From the NCBI RefSeq assembly GCF_017114825.1, contig NZ_JADEVO010000036.1, positions 1 to 64,000 on the forward strand: DNA of 64,000 nt. The letters run 5' to 3'. Below are positions 33,343 through 42,488 of the stretch, piece after piece. The position numbers and the translations under genes were made by a program. This DNA comes from Pseudomonas gregormendelii (lineage in GTDB: Bacteria; Pseudomonadota; Gammaproteobacteria; Pseudomonadales; Pseudomonadaceae). Position 1 is the stretch's first letter. Each line of letters starts with the position of its first letter. The notes below the pieces were generated by a model. The model was not told the origin of the DNA, did no database searches, and saw nothing but the letters and a program-made list of their open reading frames with translations.

Positions 33343-35871
33343 ATGTACAAGCGCAGCAGCACAGCCGGGTTTGTCGGTTTCACGCTTACCGCTCTGGCCA
33401 TGGCGATCGCCAGCGAACGGCTGAGTGCCGCCGAATCGGCGACCACCACCGAGCACGTGCAGGTCGTGGGGCAGGCCGCGAGCATCGACCAGGCGCTCAA
33501 GGAACAGCGCAGCGCCGACAGCATCAAGAGCGTGGTGCACGCCGACGGCATGGCTCAGCTGCCCGACGAAAACGTCGCTGAAGCGGTGCAGCGCCTGCCC
33601 GGGGTCAGCGTCGAGCGCGACCAGGGCGAAGGCCGCTTTGTCAGCGTGCGCGGCCTGGGCCCCGACCTCAACAGCGTGACCATCAACGGCACGCTGGTGC
33701 CCTCGCCGGAAAGTGAGCGTCGCGCCGTAGCCCTGGACGTGTTGCCCTCCGAGCTGGTGCAGTCGCTGTCGGTGATCAAGACCCTGACCCCGGACATGGA
33801 CGCCAACTCCCTGGGCGGCACGTTCGATGTGCAAAGCCTCTCGGCCTTCGATCACAAGGGGCTGTTCTATACCGGCAGCACTGAAGCGAGCTACGACAAG
33901 AACACCCACCAGACCAGCCCGAAATTTTCCGGCGCCGCCAGTAACCGGTTCAGCCTCGGTGACGGCATCGACAACTTCGGCGTCGCCGCAGCATTGAGCT
34001 GGCAGAAGCGCGATTTCGGTTCGGACAACGTCGAAACCGGCGGCGCCTGGGACTTCGAGCAAGGCGCCCGGCTGCAGGAGTTCGAGCAGCGGGACTACGA
34101 CATCAGTCGAGAACGGGCAGGCGGTGGACTCAACTTCGATTACAAGCCTGACGACCTCAGCAGCTATTACCTGCGCACGCTCTACAGCCGCTACAAGGAC
34201 AGCGAGACGCGCAACTCCACGGCGTTCGAATTTGCCGACCCGTTGGCCGCCGCAGAGACCGGCGATGCCGAGGGCTCACGCAAGCTCAAGCAGCGCGAAG
34301 AGACCCAGGAAATCCAGTCCTACGTGCTCGGCGGCGAGCGCCTGTTCGGCCTCTGGACCCTGAGCGGGCAGGCCGGCTACAGCCGTTCCAGCGAAGACAG
34401 CCCGGGGCACATTGCCAACGCTGCCTTCGATGGCACCGATGATTTTGCCGACAGTGGGTTCTACGACAACGAAAAGCCACGTCCGATCATCGGCCAGGGC
34501 TTCTACGACCCGGGCAATTTCAGCCTCGACAAGGTTGATTGGGAGAAGCAGCGCACCACCGATACCGAAAAGAATCTGCGCCTGGACCTGGCCCGGGATT
34601 ATGACTTCAAGGGCTACGCCTCGCAGGTCAAGTTCGGCGGCAAGGTCAGTCGCCGCAACAAGGACAATGATCTCGACGCCTGGGTCTATGAAGACTTCGA
34701 TGAGCTGGGTTTCAACGACCAGCAGCTCAACCTGGCGCAGTTCCAGAAAGGCACCGTGGACTACCGCCTGGGCCAGTTCGGGCCGGGCATCAGCCCCAGT
34801 GCGATCAAGAACCTGATCGGCGGCCTTGATCGCGACGATTTCTACGACGAGACCGAGTCGCGGGTCAACGACTTCAAAATCAGCGAAGACATCAACGCCG
34901 GCTACCTGATGAATACCATCGACATCGACGACTGGCGTTTCATCGCCGGCATGCGCTACGAAGGCACCGAGTTCGAAGCCAAGGGCACCGGCGCCACCGA
35001 TGGTGAGTTTCAGGCGACCGACACCAGGCGTCGTTATCACCACTGGCTGCCGGGGCTGCATGCGCGTTATCAGCTGGACAAGAACACTCAGGTCCGCGCG
35101 GCCTGGACCAAGTCTGTTGTACGCCCGACCTTCGGCCAGCTGGCCCCGGGGTTTGTCATCGACGATGACGAGGCTACCTTCGGCAACCCGGACCTCAAGC
35201 CCTTGGAGTCGAGCAACCTCGACCTGGGCATCGAGCACTTCATGGGCCGCGCCGGTACCGTCTCGGCGTTCGTGTTCTACAAGGACATCCAGAACTTCGT
35301 CTACAACACCGACCTTGCCGGTACCGGTGCGTGGGTCGATTTCGCCGAGGCGCACACGTTCGCCAATGGCGACAGCGCCAAACTCTATGGCCTGGAATTG
35401 GCCTACTCGCAGAAATTCGATTGGCTGCCTGCGCCATGGAACGGCCTGCTGATCGGTGCCAACACCACCTTCAGCCGCTCCGACGCCGAGATCAAGGGCT
35501 TTGATGCCGCCACCGGCACTAACAGCAAGCGCAGCATCGACCTGCCCAGCCAGTCGGACACCGTCGGCAACCTGATGGTTGGCTGGGAGGACGACAAGCT
35601 GAGCGTGCGCCTGTCTGCCAACTACAAGTCCGATTACCTCTACGAACTGGCGTCCATCAACGACAAGGCCCACGACCTGCACGTCGACGCCCAGACCTTC
35701 GTCGATTTCAGCGCGCGCTATTCGCTGACCAAGGACCTGCAAGTGAGCTTCGAGGCGCAGAACCTCACGGACGAGTCGTACTTCGTCTACACCGGGCAGC
35801 GCGCCTACAACGGCCAGTACGAAGAGTACGGCCCGACCTTCAAGCTCGGCCTGACCTTCACCCACTTCTAA
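33343..35871 (+). CDS. TonB-dependent receptor, probable phytate/inositol-phosphate uptake
   Basis: An 842-residue outer-membrane receptor. A signal peptide ends near ERLSAAES (about 29). The plug begins with VHADGMAQLPDENVAEAVQR and LPGVSVERDQGEGRFVSVRG, the pattern of the Xanthomonas/Caulobacter-type receptor subfamily, followed by a 22-strand barrel ending in KLGLTFTHF with a terminal Phe. The ATG at 33343 has a GGGGGGA site; the upstream frame to 33148 is not used. It is followed by a phytase and its own TonB complex, and is preceded by a Pho-box-like repeat, which suggests a phosphorylated substrate. Confidence 0.88.
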   Translation: MYKRSSTAGFVGFTLTALAMAIASERLSAAESATTTEHVQVVGQAASIDQALKEQRSADSIKSVVHADGMAQLPDENVAEAVQRLPGVSVERDQGEGRFVSVRGLGPDLNSVTINGTLVPSPESERRAVALDVLPSELVQSLSVIKTLTPDMDANSLGGTFDVQSLSAFDHKGLFYTGSTEASYDKNTHQTSPKFSGAASNRFSLGDGIDNFGVAAALSWQKRDFGSDNVETGGAWDFEQGARLQEFEQRDYDISRERAGGGLNFDYKPDDLSSYYLRTLYSRYKDSETRNSTAFEFADPLAAAETGDAEGSRKLKQREETQEIQSYVLGGERLFGLWTLSGQAGYSRSSEDSPGHIANAAFDGTDDFADSGFYDNEKPRPIIGQGFYDPGNFSLDKVDWEKQRTTDTEKNLRLDLARDYDFKGYASQVKFGGKVSRRNKDNDLDAWVYEDFDELGFNDQQLNLAQFQKGTVDYRLGQFGPGISPSAIKNLIGGLDRDDFYDETESRVNDFKISEDINAGYLMNTIDIDDWRFIAGMRYEGTEFEAKGTGATDGEFQATDTRRRYHHWLPGLHARYQLDKNTQVRAAWTKSVVRPTFGQLAPGFVIDDDEATFGNPDLKPLESSNLDLGIEHFMGRAGTVSAFVFYKDIQNFVYNTDLAGTGAWVDFAEAHTFANGDSAKLYGLELAYSQKFDWLPAPWNGLLIGANTTFSRSDAEIKGFDAATGTNSKRSIDLPSQSDTVGNLMVGWEDDKLSVRLSANYKSDYLYELASINDKAHDLHVDAQTFVDFSARYSLTKDLQVSFEAQNLTDESYFVYTGQRAYNGQYEEYGPTFKLGLTFTHF

Positions 35872-35929
35872 GCCCGGGATGGCCGCCGCTGCCATCAGGT
35901 TGTACGCACCACAAGGAACTTGCCTGTTC

Positions 35930-37837
35930 ATGAGCATTTTTTTATCACCCTCCCGTTGCCTGCTCGCCGCCCTGATCAGCCTGAGCGTCACCCAGGCCAT
36001 GGCTGGCCCGGCGAACCTGACACTCACGCCCTGGGCGCCGAACCTCAAGGTCGACGCCGTGGCTTTCCTGCCGACCGGCGCTGACCGCCTGGCCGTCAGT
36101 CAGCGAGATGGCTTGCTGTTACTCGACCCCAAAGGCGCGGAACTGGCGCGCCTGCAGGGATCATTCGCCAGCCTGGACAGCCGCGCCCTGGGCTCCCGCG
36201 TGCTGGTGGCGAGCCTCGACAATGCGCGGCAGCAAGCGATGCTGGTCAGCCTTGATGCTGACCAGCGCAGCTGGGGTCAGCCGGTATATCTGCCGACGCG
36301 TGACTACCCGGTGAACGGCCTATGCCTGTACCGCGACGAGGCCAGTAACCTGTTCCTGTTCCTGGTGGGCGAGGAGGGCAAGGGTGAACAGTGGCTGGTT
36401 GGCAACGGTGCCCGTCTTGATGCGCAGGCGGAACGGGTACGCGGTCTGCCGTTGCCGCCTTCGGCAACGGACTGTCGGGTCGACGATGGCGCCCATCAGT
36501 TGGTCGTCAACGAGGAGAACGTCGGCTGGTGGGCTTACCCGGCACATCCCGAGGCCGAAGTGACACGCAGCCCCGTTGCCCTGCGCGAGCCTTTCGGCGA
36601 GATCAAACACAGCGCTGGCGCCATGGCCCTGATCCCCGCTGGTGTGGTTGCACTTGACCCGAAGGCCGCGCAATTGCACCTGTATCAGCAGCAGGGCGAG
36701 CGCTGGGTGGCCAAGGCCAGCCTTGCATTGCCTGGGGTGAAGGAGCCGGAAAACCTCGACGTGCGCGCGACGGCCAAGGGGCTTGAAGTGTTGTTGCGCG
36801 ACGATGACGATGGCCGTCTGTATCAGGGCCAGCTCGATTGGCAAGCCACACCGGTCGCACGGCCCGCGGAGCTGCCGGTTGTGCCGGCGCAGGCGCAGAC
36901 CGAACCGGTAGGACGGCAGGGGGACGCCGCCGATGATCCGGCGATCTGGATTCATCCGCAGCAGGCGGGCTTGAGTCGGGTGCTGGGCACCAACAAAAAG
37001 CAGGGTTTGCTGGCGTACGACCTGCAGGGCAAGTTGCTTCAGGAACTGCCGGTCGGGCGTCTGAACAATGTCGATGTGCGGCCCAACTTCAAGCTCGGTC
37101 AGCAAACGGTCGACCTGGCCGTGGCGAGCAATCGCGATCACAACAGCCTCAGCCTGTTCAGTATCGATCGCCAGAGCGGCGAGCTGCGCGAGGCCGGCGA
37201 GATCGCCACGCCCCTCAAGGAAATCTACGGCATCTGCCTGTTCCAGCCAGCCAGCGGGGAACTCTTTGCATTCGCCAACGGCAAGGACGGGACCTTCCTG
37301 CAATACCGCTTGAGCGCGCCGAACGGCACGGTCCAGGGTGAGCTGGTGCGCCAGTTCAAGGTCGCCAGTCAGCCCGAGGGCTGCGTTGCCGATGATCAGC
37401 GTCAACGGCTGTTTCTCGGCGAGGAGGATGTGGGCGTCTGGGCGGTGGATGCCCGGGCGGATCAACCGGCAACGCTCAGCAGCGTGATCAAGGTTGGCCC
37501 GCAATTGCACGCCGATGTGGAAGGCCTGGCGCTGTATCAAAGCGCCGGCAATGACTATCTGGTGATCTCCAGCCAAGGCAACGACAGCTACCTGGTGCTT
37601 GATGCCCAACCGCCATTCGCTGCCCGTGGCGCCTTTCGTGTCGGTCTGAATACTGCCCTCGGTATCGACGGCGCCTCGGAAACCGATGGCCTGGAGGTCA
37701 CTTCCGTCAACCTCGGCGGAGCCTGGAGCGAGGGCATGCTGGTGGTGCAGGACGGGCGCAAACGCATGCCCGAGCAAACCCAGAACTTTAAATTCGTGCC
37801 CTGGGCCGAGGTCACCAGGACGCTCAAGCTGCCCTGA
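35930..37837 (+). CDS. Two-domain beta-propeller phytase
   Basis: A 635-residue secreted protein with a signal peptide (CLLAALISLSVTQAMA, cleavage near residue 25). The C-terminal half is the catalytic 3-phytase propeller: GDAADDPAIWIHPQQAGLS, NNVDVRPNF, SNRDHNSLSLFSI, IYGICLF, QPEGCVADD, FLGEEDVGVW and SSQGNDSYLVLD are calcium/phosphate-site blocks. The N-terminal half (about 30-320) is a diverged propeller with weaker motifs, as in dual-domain phytases. It would release phosphate from phytate in the periplasm or outside. AAGGAA precedes the ATG. Confidence 0.9.
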   Translation: MSIFLSPSRCLLAALISLSVTQAMAGPANLTLTPWAPNLKVDAVAFLPTGADRLAVSQRDGLLLLDPKGAELARLQGSFASLDSRALGSRVLVASLDNARQQAMLVSLDADQRSWGQPVYLPTRDYPVNGLCLYRDEASNLFLFLVGEEGKGEQWLVGNGARLDAQAERVRGLPLPPSATDCRVDDGAHQLVVNEENVGWWAYPAHPEAEVTRSPVALREPFGEIKHSAGAMALIPAGVVALDPKAAQLHLYQQQGERWVAKASLALPGVKEPENLDVRATAKGLEVLLRDDDDGRLYQGQLDWQATPVARPAELPVVPAQAQTEPVGRQGDAADDPAIWIHPQQAGLSRVLGTNKKQGLLAYDLQGKLLQELPVGRLNNVDVRPNFKLGQQTVDLAVASNRDHNSLSLFSIDRQSGELREAGEIATPLKEIYGICLFQPASGELFAFANGKDGTFLQYRLSAPNGTVQGELVRQFKVASQPEGCVADDQRQRLFLGEEDVGVWAVDARADQPATLSSVIKVGPQLHADVEGLALYQSAGNDYLVISSQGNDSYLVLDAQPPFAARGAFRVGLNTALGIDGASETDGLEVTSVNLGGAWSEGMLVVQDGRKRMPEQTQNFKFVPWAEVTRTLKLP

Positions 37838-37838
37838 T

Positions 37839-37877
37839 CCGTCATCACCCTGTCATCTGACTTTCATCGAATAGCTC
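37839..37877 (+). promoter_or_regulatory. Triple Pho-box-like repeat upstream of tolQ-type gene
   Basis: CCGTCAT (37839-37845), CTGTCAT (37850-37856) and CTTTCAT (37861-37867) recur at exactly 11-bp intervals, each separated by 4 bp, beginning one base after the phytase stop. TAGCTC at 37872-37877 may be the -10 and resembles the TAGCTT used before the receptor. This suggests a second PhoB-dependent promoter for the energising complex. Confidence 0.68.
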
Positions 37878-37928
37878 AACGGCCGTCGCGCATCGACGGC
37901 CCGCGAGCCCCGCACAAGGAGTTTCACC

Positions 37929-38639
37929 ATGCAGGCCACACTCGAACACATGACGATCTGGGGGCTGATCAGCGACGCGAGTCTGTTGGTCAAGGCGGTC
38001 ATGCTTATCCTGCTGCTGGCATCGCTGCTCAGTTGGTACCTGATCATCCTGCGCAGCAGCGTGCTCAAGCGCCGCGAGCGGCAGCTCAACGATTTCGTGC
38101 AGCGCTTTCGCGGCACGCCGGACCTGTTGGCGTTGTATCGCGAAACGGCGAAAAACACTGACAGCGAAGCCGGCGTCGAGCCCATTTTCCAGGCCGGCTT
38201 GCAGGAGTTCAACCACCTCAACCAACACTCGGGCAATGCTGCAGACGTGGTCCTCGAGGGCGTGGAGCGGGCGCTTTATGTCGCCATCAGCGAGCAGGAA
38301 GTGCGCCTGGAAAAAGGCCTGCAGTTCCTCGCCACGGTCGGTTCGGTCAGCCCCTACATCGGCCTGTTCGGCACCGTGTGGGGCATCATGAATTCCTTCC
38401 TCGGGTTGTCGCAGGTGCAGCAGGCGACGTTGTCCACCGTGGCCCCGGGCATTGCCGAAGCGCTGATTGCCACGGCCATCGGCCTGTTTGCGGCGATACC
38501 TGCGGTGATTGCCTACAACCGCTTTTCCTCGCGTAGCCAGACGTTACTGACGCGCTACTACGCGTTCGGCAACGAGCTGCAAGTGCGCCTGCACCGCAAG
38601 CTGCATGGCGCGCCGATCAACCTGGCCGCCGCCGCCTGA
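37929..38639 (+). CDS. TolQ/ExbB-family proton channel protein
   Basis: A 236-residue inner-membrane protein with three helices: one near residues 19-38, and two in the conserved C-terminal MotA/TolQ/ExbB block (LATVGSVSPYIGLFGTVWGI, then EALIATAIGLFAAIPAVIAY). ARFR-like cytoplasmic loop with VERALYVAISEQEVRLEKGL before TM2. It forms the proton channel with the next gene product and powers the TonB-like protein. CAAGGAG precedes the ATG. Closer to TolQ than to short ExbB, but placed in a receptor/phytase operon rather than with tolA-pal. Confidence 0.88.
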   Translation: MQATLEHMTIWGLISDASLLVKAVMLILLLASLLSWYLIILRSSVLKRRERQLNDFVQRFRGTPDLLALYRETAKNTDSEAGVEPIFQAGLQEFNHLNQHSGNAADVVLEGVERALYVAISEQEVRLEKGLQFLATVGSVSPYIGLFGTVWGIMNSFLGLSQVQQATLSTVAPGIAEALIATAIGLFAAIPAVIAYNRFSSRSQTLLTRYYAFGNELQVRLHRKLHGAPINLAAAA

Positions 38640-38652
38640 AAGGAGAGTGACG

Positions 38653-39099
38653 ATGTTGGTCAGACCGCAACGCAAACACGGACCCAAGGCCGAGATGAAC
38701 GTGGTGCCGTACATCGATGTGATGCTGGTGCTGCTGGTGATTTTCATGGTCACCGCGCCCATGCTCACCCAAGGGGTGAAAATCGACCTGCCCAAGGTCG
38801 CCAGCGAAGCACTGGCCAATGACAGTCGGCAGCAGATCCTCACCCTGTCGGTGAAAGCCGAGGGCGGTTACTACTGGAATCTTGGCGGCGAACTCGACAC
38901 CCGCAACCAGACCGACAGTGCGGTGAGCCTTGCAGACATGCAGGCCAAGGTAGCGCAGGTGGTCGCTGAGCGGCGAGACACCCAGGTCTACATTCGCGCC
39001 GACAAGGACGCCGGCTACGGCAGCGTGGTCGCAGCCATGGCGGCGTTGCAACAGGGCGGGGTCAGTAACCTGGGACTGGTAACCGAGGCTCCGCAATGA
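38653..39099 (+). CDS. TolR/ExbD-family protein
   Basis: A 148-residue protein with a short basic cytoplasmic tail, one membrane helix (PYIDVMLVLLVIFMVTAPML) carrying the proton-carrying Asp in YIDVMLVLL, and a periplasmic domain ending in a YGSVVAAMAALQQGG block typical of ExbD/TolR. It starts 13 bp after the TolQ gene with AAGGAG upstream, and its stop overlaps the TonB gene start (ATGA). The longer frame from 38605 is not used. Confidence 0.88.
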   Translation: MLVRPQRKHGPKAEMNVVPYIDVMLVLLVIFMVTAPMLTQGVKIDLPKVASEALANDSRQQILTLSVKAEGGYYWNLGGELDTRNQTDSAVSLADMQAKVAQVVAERRDTQVYIRADKDAGYGSVVAAMAALQQGGVSNLGLVTEAPQ

Positions 39100-39929
39100 C
39101 GGCGATGACCTTGCACAGGCCTTACCTGGCGGCTGCGCCGGTCGACCGCAGCGGGCTGTGGCGCAATGGCCTGGCTGCGAGCCTTGCGGTCGGGTTGCAC
39201 GTGATCGTGCTGGGGTTGCTGGTGCGGGGTTGGGTGGCCGAGATGGCTCCTGCCGAGCAGCCGGCGGTCTTGCGTACCCAACTGGTGATCCTGGCGCCGA
39301 CGCCCGAGGCACCTGCGCTTCAGGCACCGATACCGTCACCCATACCGGCGCCTGAGCCGCTGCCTGCCGTGGTGCAACCGCCCGAGCCTGTGGCCGCGAC
39401 GCTGGCGCCGAGCAAGCCGGCTGTCGACCCGCAGGTCCAGGTGCAGAAGTTGCAGCAGGCGGCCTTGGCTCGCAAGCGTGTCGAAGAGAAAAAGCGTGAG
39501 CTCCAAGCCGAACAAAACCGTGAGCGCCTGGAGTCGCAAAACCGCGCTCGCGAAGTCGAACAGCAGCACCTGGCGCAACAGCAATCACAGCAGGCCGAGC
39601 AGGCGCGCCTGAGTGCCGAGCGAAGCCGTCAACAGGCGGCTGCCCAGGCCGCTGCCGACACTCGCCAGTACCTGCCCTTGAGCAAGCAAGCGCCCGACTA
39701 TCCGCAACGCGCGCTGGATAAGAACCTGGAGGGCGATTGCACGGTGGAGTACACAGTCAACCCGCAGGGCAAGGTCGAGAATCCGAAGGTGCTTGAAGGT
39801 TGTCACCCGATGTTTATGCGACCGTCTCTGGCCGCTGCCGATACGTTTCGTTATCAGCCGCGGATGATTGATGGCAAGGCGGTGTCGGTACCGGCAGTGC
39901 GTAATACCTTTCACTATCGGATCAAGTGA
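39096..39929 (+). CDS. TonB-like energy-transducing protein
   Basis: A 277-residue protein. One N-terminal helix (GLAASLAVGLHVIVLGLLVR), then a Pro-rich segment (about 70-105), a long charged Glu/Gln/Arg coiled coil (about 115-185), and a C-terminal TonB domain (DYPQRALDKNLEGDCTVEYT, to the final FHYRIK). The coiled coil makes it look TolA-like, but the C-terminal fold is TonB. It would link the proton channel to the receptor at 33343. Last gene of the locus; an AT-rich hairpin follows. Confidence 0.87.
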   Translation: MTAMTLHRPYLAAAPVDRSGLWRNGLAASLAVGLHVIVLGLLVRGWVAEMAPAEQPAVLRTQLVILAPTPEAPALQAPIPSPIPAPEPLPAVVQPPEPVAATLAPSKPAVDPQVQVQKLQQAALARKRVEEKKRELQAEQNRERLESQNRAREVEQQHLAQQQSQQAEQARLSAERSRQQAAAQAAADTRQYLPLSKQAPDYPQRALDKNLEGDCTVEYTVNPQGKVENPKVLEGCHPMFMRPSLAAADTFRYQPRMIDGKAVSVPAVRNTFHYRIK

Positions 39930-39943
39930 ATCTTTTTATTCCA

Positions 39944-39977
39944 AAAAGGAATAGATAGATAATTATATATTCCTTTT
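39944..39977 (+). terminator. AT-rich hairpin with U-tract after the TonB-like gene
   Basis: AAAAGGAATA pairs perfectly with TATTCCTTTT over a 14-nt loop. The right arm ends in TTTT, and an upstream TTTTT (39933-39937) serves the other strand. It lies 15 bp after the TonB-like stop. Confidence 0.6.
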
Positions 39978-40054
39978 AATGTTGTTCCGCTCGGTGCACT
40001 TTGGGGGCCTGCACATGTGTGCCAGCCAACAAGACTCAGACAGGAAGCCTTAAC

Positions 40055-40270
40055 ATGACCATCAAAGCGATCAACGTGCGGAACCAGTTCAAGGGTGTCA
40101 TCAAGGAAATCGTCCAGGGCGAAGTGGTCTCCGAGATTGATGTGCAGACAGCTTCCGGGATTGTCACTTCGGTCATTACCACCCGCTCGGTGCGGGACCT
40201 GGAGTTGCGGGTGGGCAGTGAGGTGATTGCGTTCGTTAAATCGACTGAGGTTTCGATCGCCAAGCTTTGA
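40055..40270 (+). CDS. Small Mop/TOBE-domain molybdate-binding protein
   Basis: A 71-residue molbindin. The sequence MTIKAINVRNQFKGVIKEIV followed by SEIDVQTASGIVTSVITTRS and GSEVIAFVKSTEVSIA is the classic single Mop domain. Such proteins assemble as hexamers that bind and buffer molybdate in the cytoplasm. The ATG at 40055 has CAGGAAG upstream; the frame from 40001 adds 18 residues that do not fit. Monocistronic. Confidence 0.88.
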   Translation: MTIKAINVRNQFKGVIKEIVQGEVVSEIDVQTASGIVTSVITTRSVRDLELRVGSEVIAFVKSTEVSIAKL

Positions 40271-40320
40271 TGCGGGTTCCCACGGCCCGAATATCTACCC
40301 CTCTGTTGGAGGTGAAATTT

Positions 40321-40410
40321 TGGGAGCAGAGCTTGCTCGCGATGGCGGTGTGCCTGCCGACATCACTGTTGAATAGGGGTCTGTCATCGCGAGCAAGCTT
40401 TGCTACCACA
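40321..40410. repeat. REP-type inverted repeat, GAGCTTGCTCGCGAT family
   Basis: TGGGAGCAGAGCTTGCTCGCG is mirrored by CGCGAGCAAGCTTTGCTACCA. It lies between convergent genes and may help end both transcripts. Confidence 0.8.
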
Positions 40411-40438
40411 AGGTGCTGGCAATCAGCCAATCGACCAA

Positions 40439-40852
40439 TCACTGATCCTTCTCGCAGTTCACCATCCACGCCACTCCAAACCGATCCTGCAACATGCCAA
40501 ACCGTGCCGCCCAGAACGTCGGTTCCAGCGGCATTTGCACGCTGCCATCTTCGGCCAATGCACTGAACACCCGCTCGGCCTCGGCAATGCTGTCGACGTT
40601 CAGCGATATCGAACAGCCCGCCATGTCATCCGTGGGTCGATCCGGGGTGGTGTCCGAGCCCATGATGGCCTGGTCACCTATCGACAGGCGGGTGTGAATG
40701 ATCAGGTTGTGCAGGTCGGCGGGGACGTGTTCGCGGGCGGGGCTTTCACCGAAGGTCATCATGACGTCGATGCTGCCTTTTAACGCCTGGGCGTAGAACG
40801 TGAAGGCGGCTTTGCAGTCGCCGTTGAAGATGAGATAGGGATTGATTTTCAT
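40439..40852 (-). CDS. VOC-superfamily (PhnB-like) protein
   Basis: A 137-residue glyoxalase/bleomycin-resistance-fold protein of the PhnB/YjdN group. It has INPYLIFNGDCKAAFTFYAQ at the start, a central GDQAIMGSDTTP and the closing RFGMLQDRFGVAWMVNC, typical of this subgroup. Function of the group is largely unknown despite the historical phn name. Single gene with no evident operon partners. Confidence 0.83.
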   Translation of the reverse strand: MKINPYLIFNGDCKAAFTFYAQALKGSIDVMMTFGESPAREHVPADLHNLIIHTRLSIGDQAIMGSDTTPDRPTDDMAGCSISLNVDSIAEAERVFSALAEDGSVQMPLEPTFWAARFGMLQDRFGVAWMVNCEKDQ

Positions 40853-40899
40853 GATTCAGCTCCCGGTCATTGAAGATGATTGACCCGGGTAGCAAAGCG

Positions 40900-41559
40900 C
40901 TAAATCGCGGCGATTGCCGAGGTTTTTTTAGATGTTTTATCTATGGATAGAGCCAGGCTTATCGCCTCACTCGAGCGACGCGGTGCCAGCAGCCTTTCGA
41001 TGGCGCCGCTGACCATGTTCTCCAGTAGCTCGTCGCGCTCGGTTTCGTCCAGCGGGTGGTGAGTCAACCAGGTGGGGGCGCTGTTGAGCAGCGAGGCGAT
41101 GGCATGCCCGGCGGCGAGCATGCCCTGTTCGCTGAAGCGCGAGCGCACCCCAAGCATTTTCAGCAGTTTGCGCTCGTACTGCTCGCGCAGCTGCTGCACT
41201 CGCACTTGCTGCTCATCGTTAAGGCAACCGCTGTCGCGCTCTACCAGGCGAAAATGCCAAGGCATGTCCTCATGCAGATTCAGGTGGGCGCGGATCAGGC
41301 TGTTGAGGCGCTCGCGCTTGGCCGGAGCCTTCTGTTCGACGCGGCCCAGGGTGGCCAGCAGCTCTTCGTAGAACTCCTCAATCAGATCGAGGAGCAAGTG
41401 CTGCTTGCTCGGATAGTGGTGGTACAGCGAGCCCGGGGCGAGCCCCAGGCAGGTGGCGAGTTCACGCATGCCGACCTGGCCGAAACCCTTGCTGGCAAAC
41501 AGCTCCAGCACCTTGTCCCGGTATTCGGCAAAACGTGAACAGCGCTCAGGCATAGGCAT
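40900..41559 (-). CDS. TetR-family regulator
   Basis: A 219-residue regulator. The N-terminal HTH (VLELFASKGFGQVGMRELAT, then LGLAPGSLYHHYPSKQHLLL) spans about residues 15-60; the rest is the helical ligand domain. Its start lies within the end of the 3-hydroxyacyl-CoA dehydrogenase gene (14-bp overlap), so it is cotranscribed with it and may sense an acyl-CoA. ATG at 41553 is an alternative start. Confidence 0.83.
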   Translation of the reverse strand: MPMPERCSRFAEYRDKVLELFASKGFGQVGMRELATCLGLAPGSLYHHYPSKQHLLLDLIEEFYEELLATLGRVEQKAPAKRERLNSLIRAHLNLHEDMPWHFRLVERDSGCLNDEQQVRVQQLREQYERKLLKMLGVRSRFSEQGMLAAGHAIASLLNSAPTWLTHHPLDETERDELLENMVSGAIERLLAPRRSSEAISLALSIDKTSKKTSAIAAI

Positions 41560-42397
41560 GGAAGCCACGCCCCGTTTTACGTCCCAGGTAGCCGGCGGCG
41601 ACCATTTCCTTTAGCAGCGGAGCAGGGCGGTATTTGCTGTCGTTAAATCCATCGTAGAAGGCTTCGAGAATTGCCAGCACCGTGTCCAGGCCGATCAGGT
41701 CTGCCAATGCCAGAGGGCCGATCGGTTGGTTGCAGCCCAGGCGCATGCCGGCGTCGATGTCCTCGACGCTGGCCAGGCCCTCCTGGAACACCAGGATCGC
41801 TTCGTTGATCATGGGCACCAGGATCCGGTTCACCACAAAACCCGGGCGGTTGCCGGCAGTGATCGCGGTCTTGCCCAGGGTAGTCGCCATCTCGAGCGCG
41901 AGAGCGTGGGTCGCGTCGCTGGTTTGCAGGCCGCGGATCACCTCGATCAAGCCCATCACTGGCACCGGGTTGAAGAAGTGCAGGCCGATGAAACGTTCAG
42001 GCTTACTGACACTGGCGGCCAGTTGAGTGATGGACAGCGACGACGTGTTGGAAGCGATCACGCATTCGCTGCCCACTTGTGCGGCGATCTGTTGCAGCAC
42101 CCGCAGTTTCAGTTCGAGATTTTCGGTCGCCGCCTCGATCACCAGCTGCACGGCCTGCAGGCTGCTGTAGTCAGTGCTGGTGCGGATCCGGGCGAGGGTC
42201 GCGAGCTTTTGTGCTTCGCTCAGGGTTTCCTTGGCCACTTGTCGATCGAGGTTCTTGCCCACCGTCGCCAGCGCTTTTTGCAGCGCGCTCTCGCTGATGT
42301 CGAGCAAGATCACATCGAAACCGGCCTGGGCACACACCTGGGCGATGCCATTGCCCATGGTGCCCGCGCCGATTACGCCAATATTTTGCAGATCCAT
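41546..42397 (-). CDS. 3-hydroxybutyryl-CoA dehydrogenase
   Basis: A 283-residue 3-hydroxyacyl-CoA dehydrogenase. NAD motif IGVIGAGTMGNGIA (6-19); catalytic region FIGLHFFNPVPVMGLIEVIR with the active His; FVVNRILVPMINEAI and GPLALADLIGLD complete the C-terminal domain. It oxidises short-chain (S)-3-hydroxyacyl-CoA to acetoacetyl-CoA, as in butyrate or polyhydroxybutyrate metabolism. AAGGA precedes the ATG at 42397; the upstream in-frame start at 42451 is poorer. Divergent from an AraC gene. Confidence 0.9.
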   Translation of the reverse strand: MDLQNIGVIGAGTMGNGIAQVCAQAGFDVILLDISESALQKALATVGKNLDRQVAKETLSEAQKLATLARIRTSTDYSSLQAVQLVIEAATENLELKLRVLQQIAAQVGSECVIASNTSSLSITQLAASVSKPERFIGLHFFNPVPVMGLIEVIRGLQTSDATHALALEMATTLGKTAITAGNRPGFVVNRILVPMINEAILVFQEGLASVEDIDAGMRLGCNQPIGPLALADLIGLDTVLAILEAFYDGFNDSKYRPAPLLKEMVAAGYLGRKTGRGFHAYA

Positions 42398-42488
42398 GTT
42401 CCAGTCCTTGCGCTCAAAACCGTGCGATACCTTGGCCGTCGAGGCGGCCAAAAGCGTACTATTGGCGCCGAGTCTAGAGCGGGCAGGG

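Noticed and set aside
34276..36048. 590-residue minus-strand frame opposite the TonB-dependent receptor
   Set aside because: Antisense to a well-supported receptor gene; no ribosome site and no domain features.
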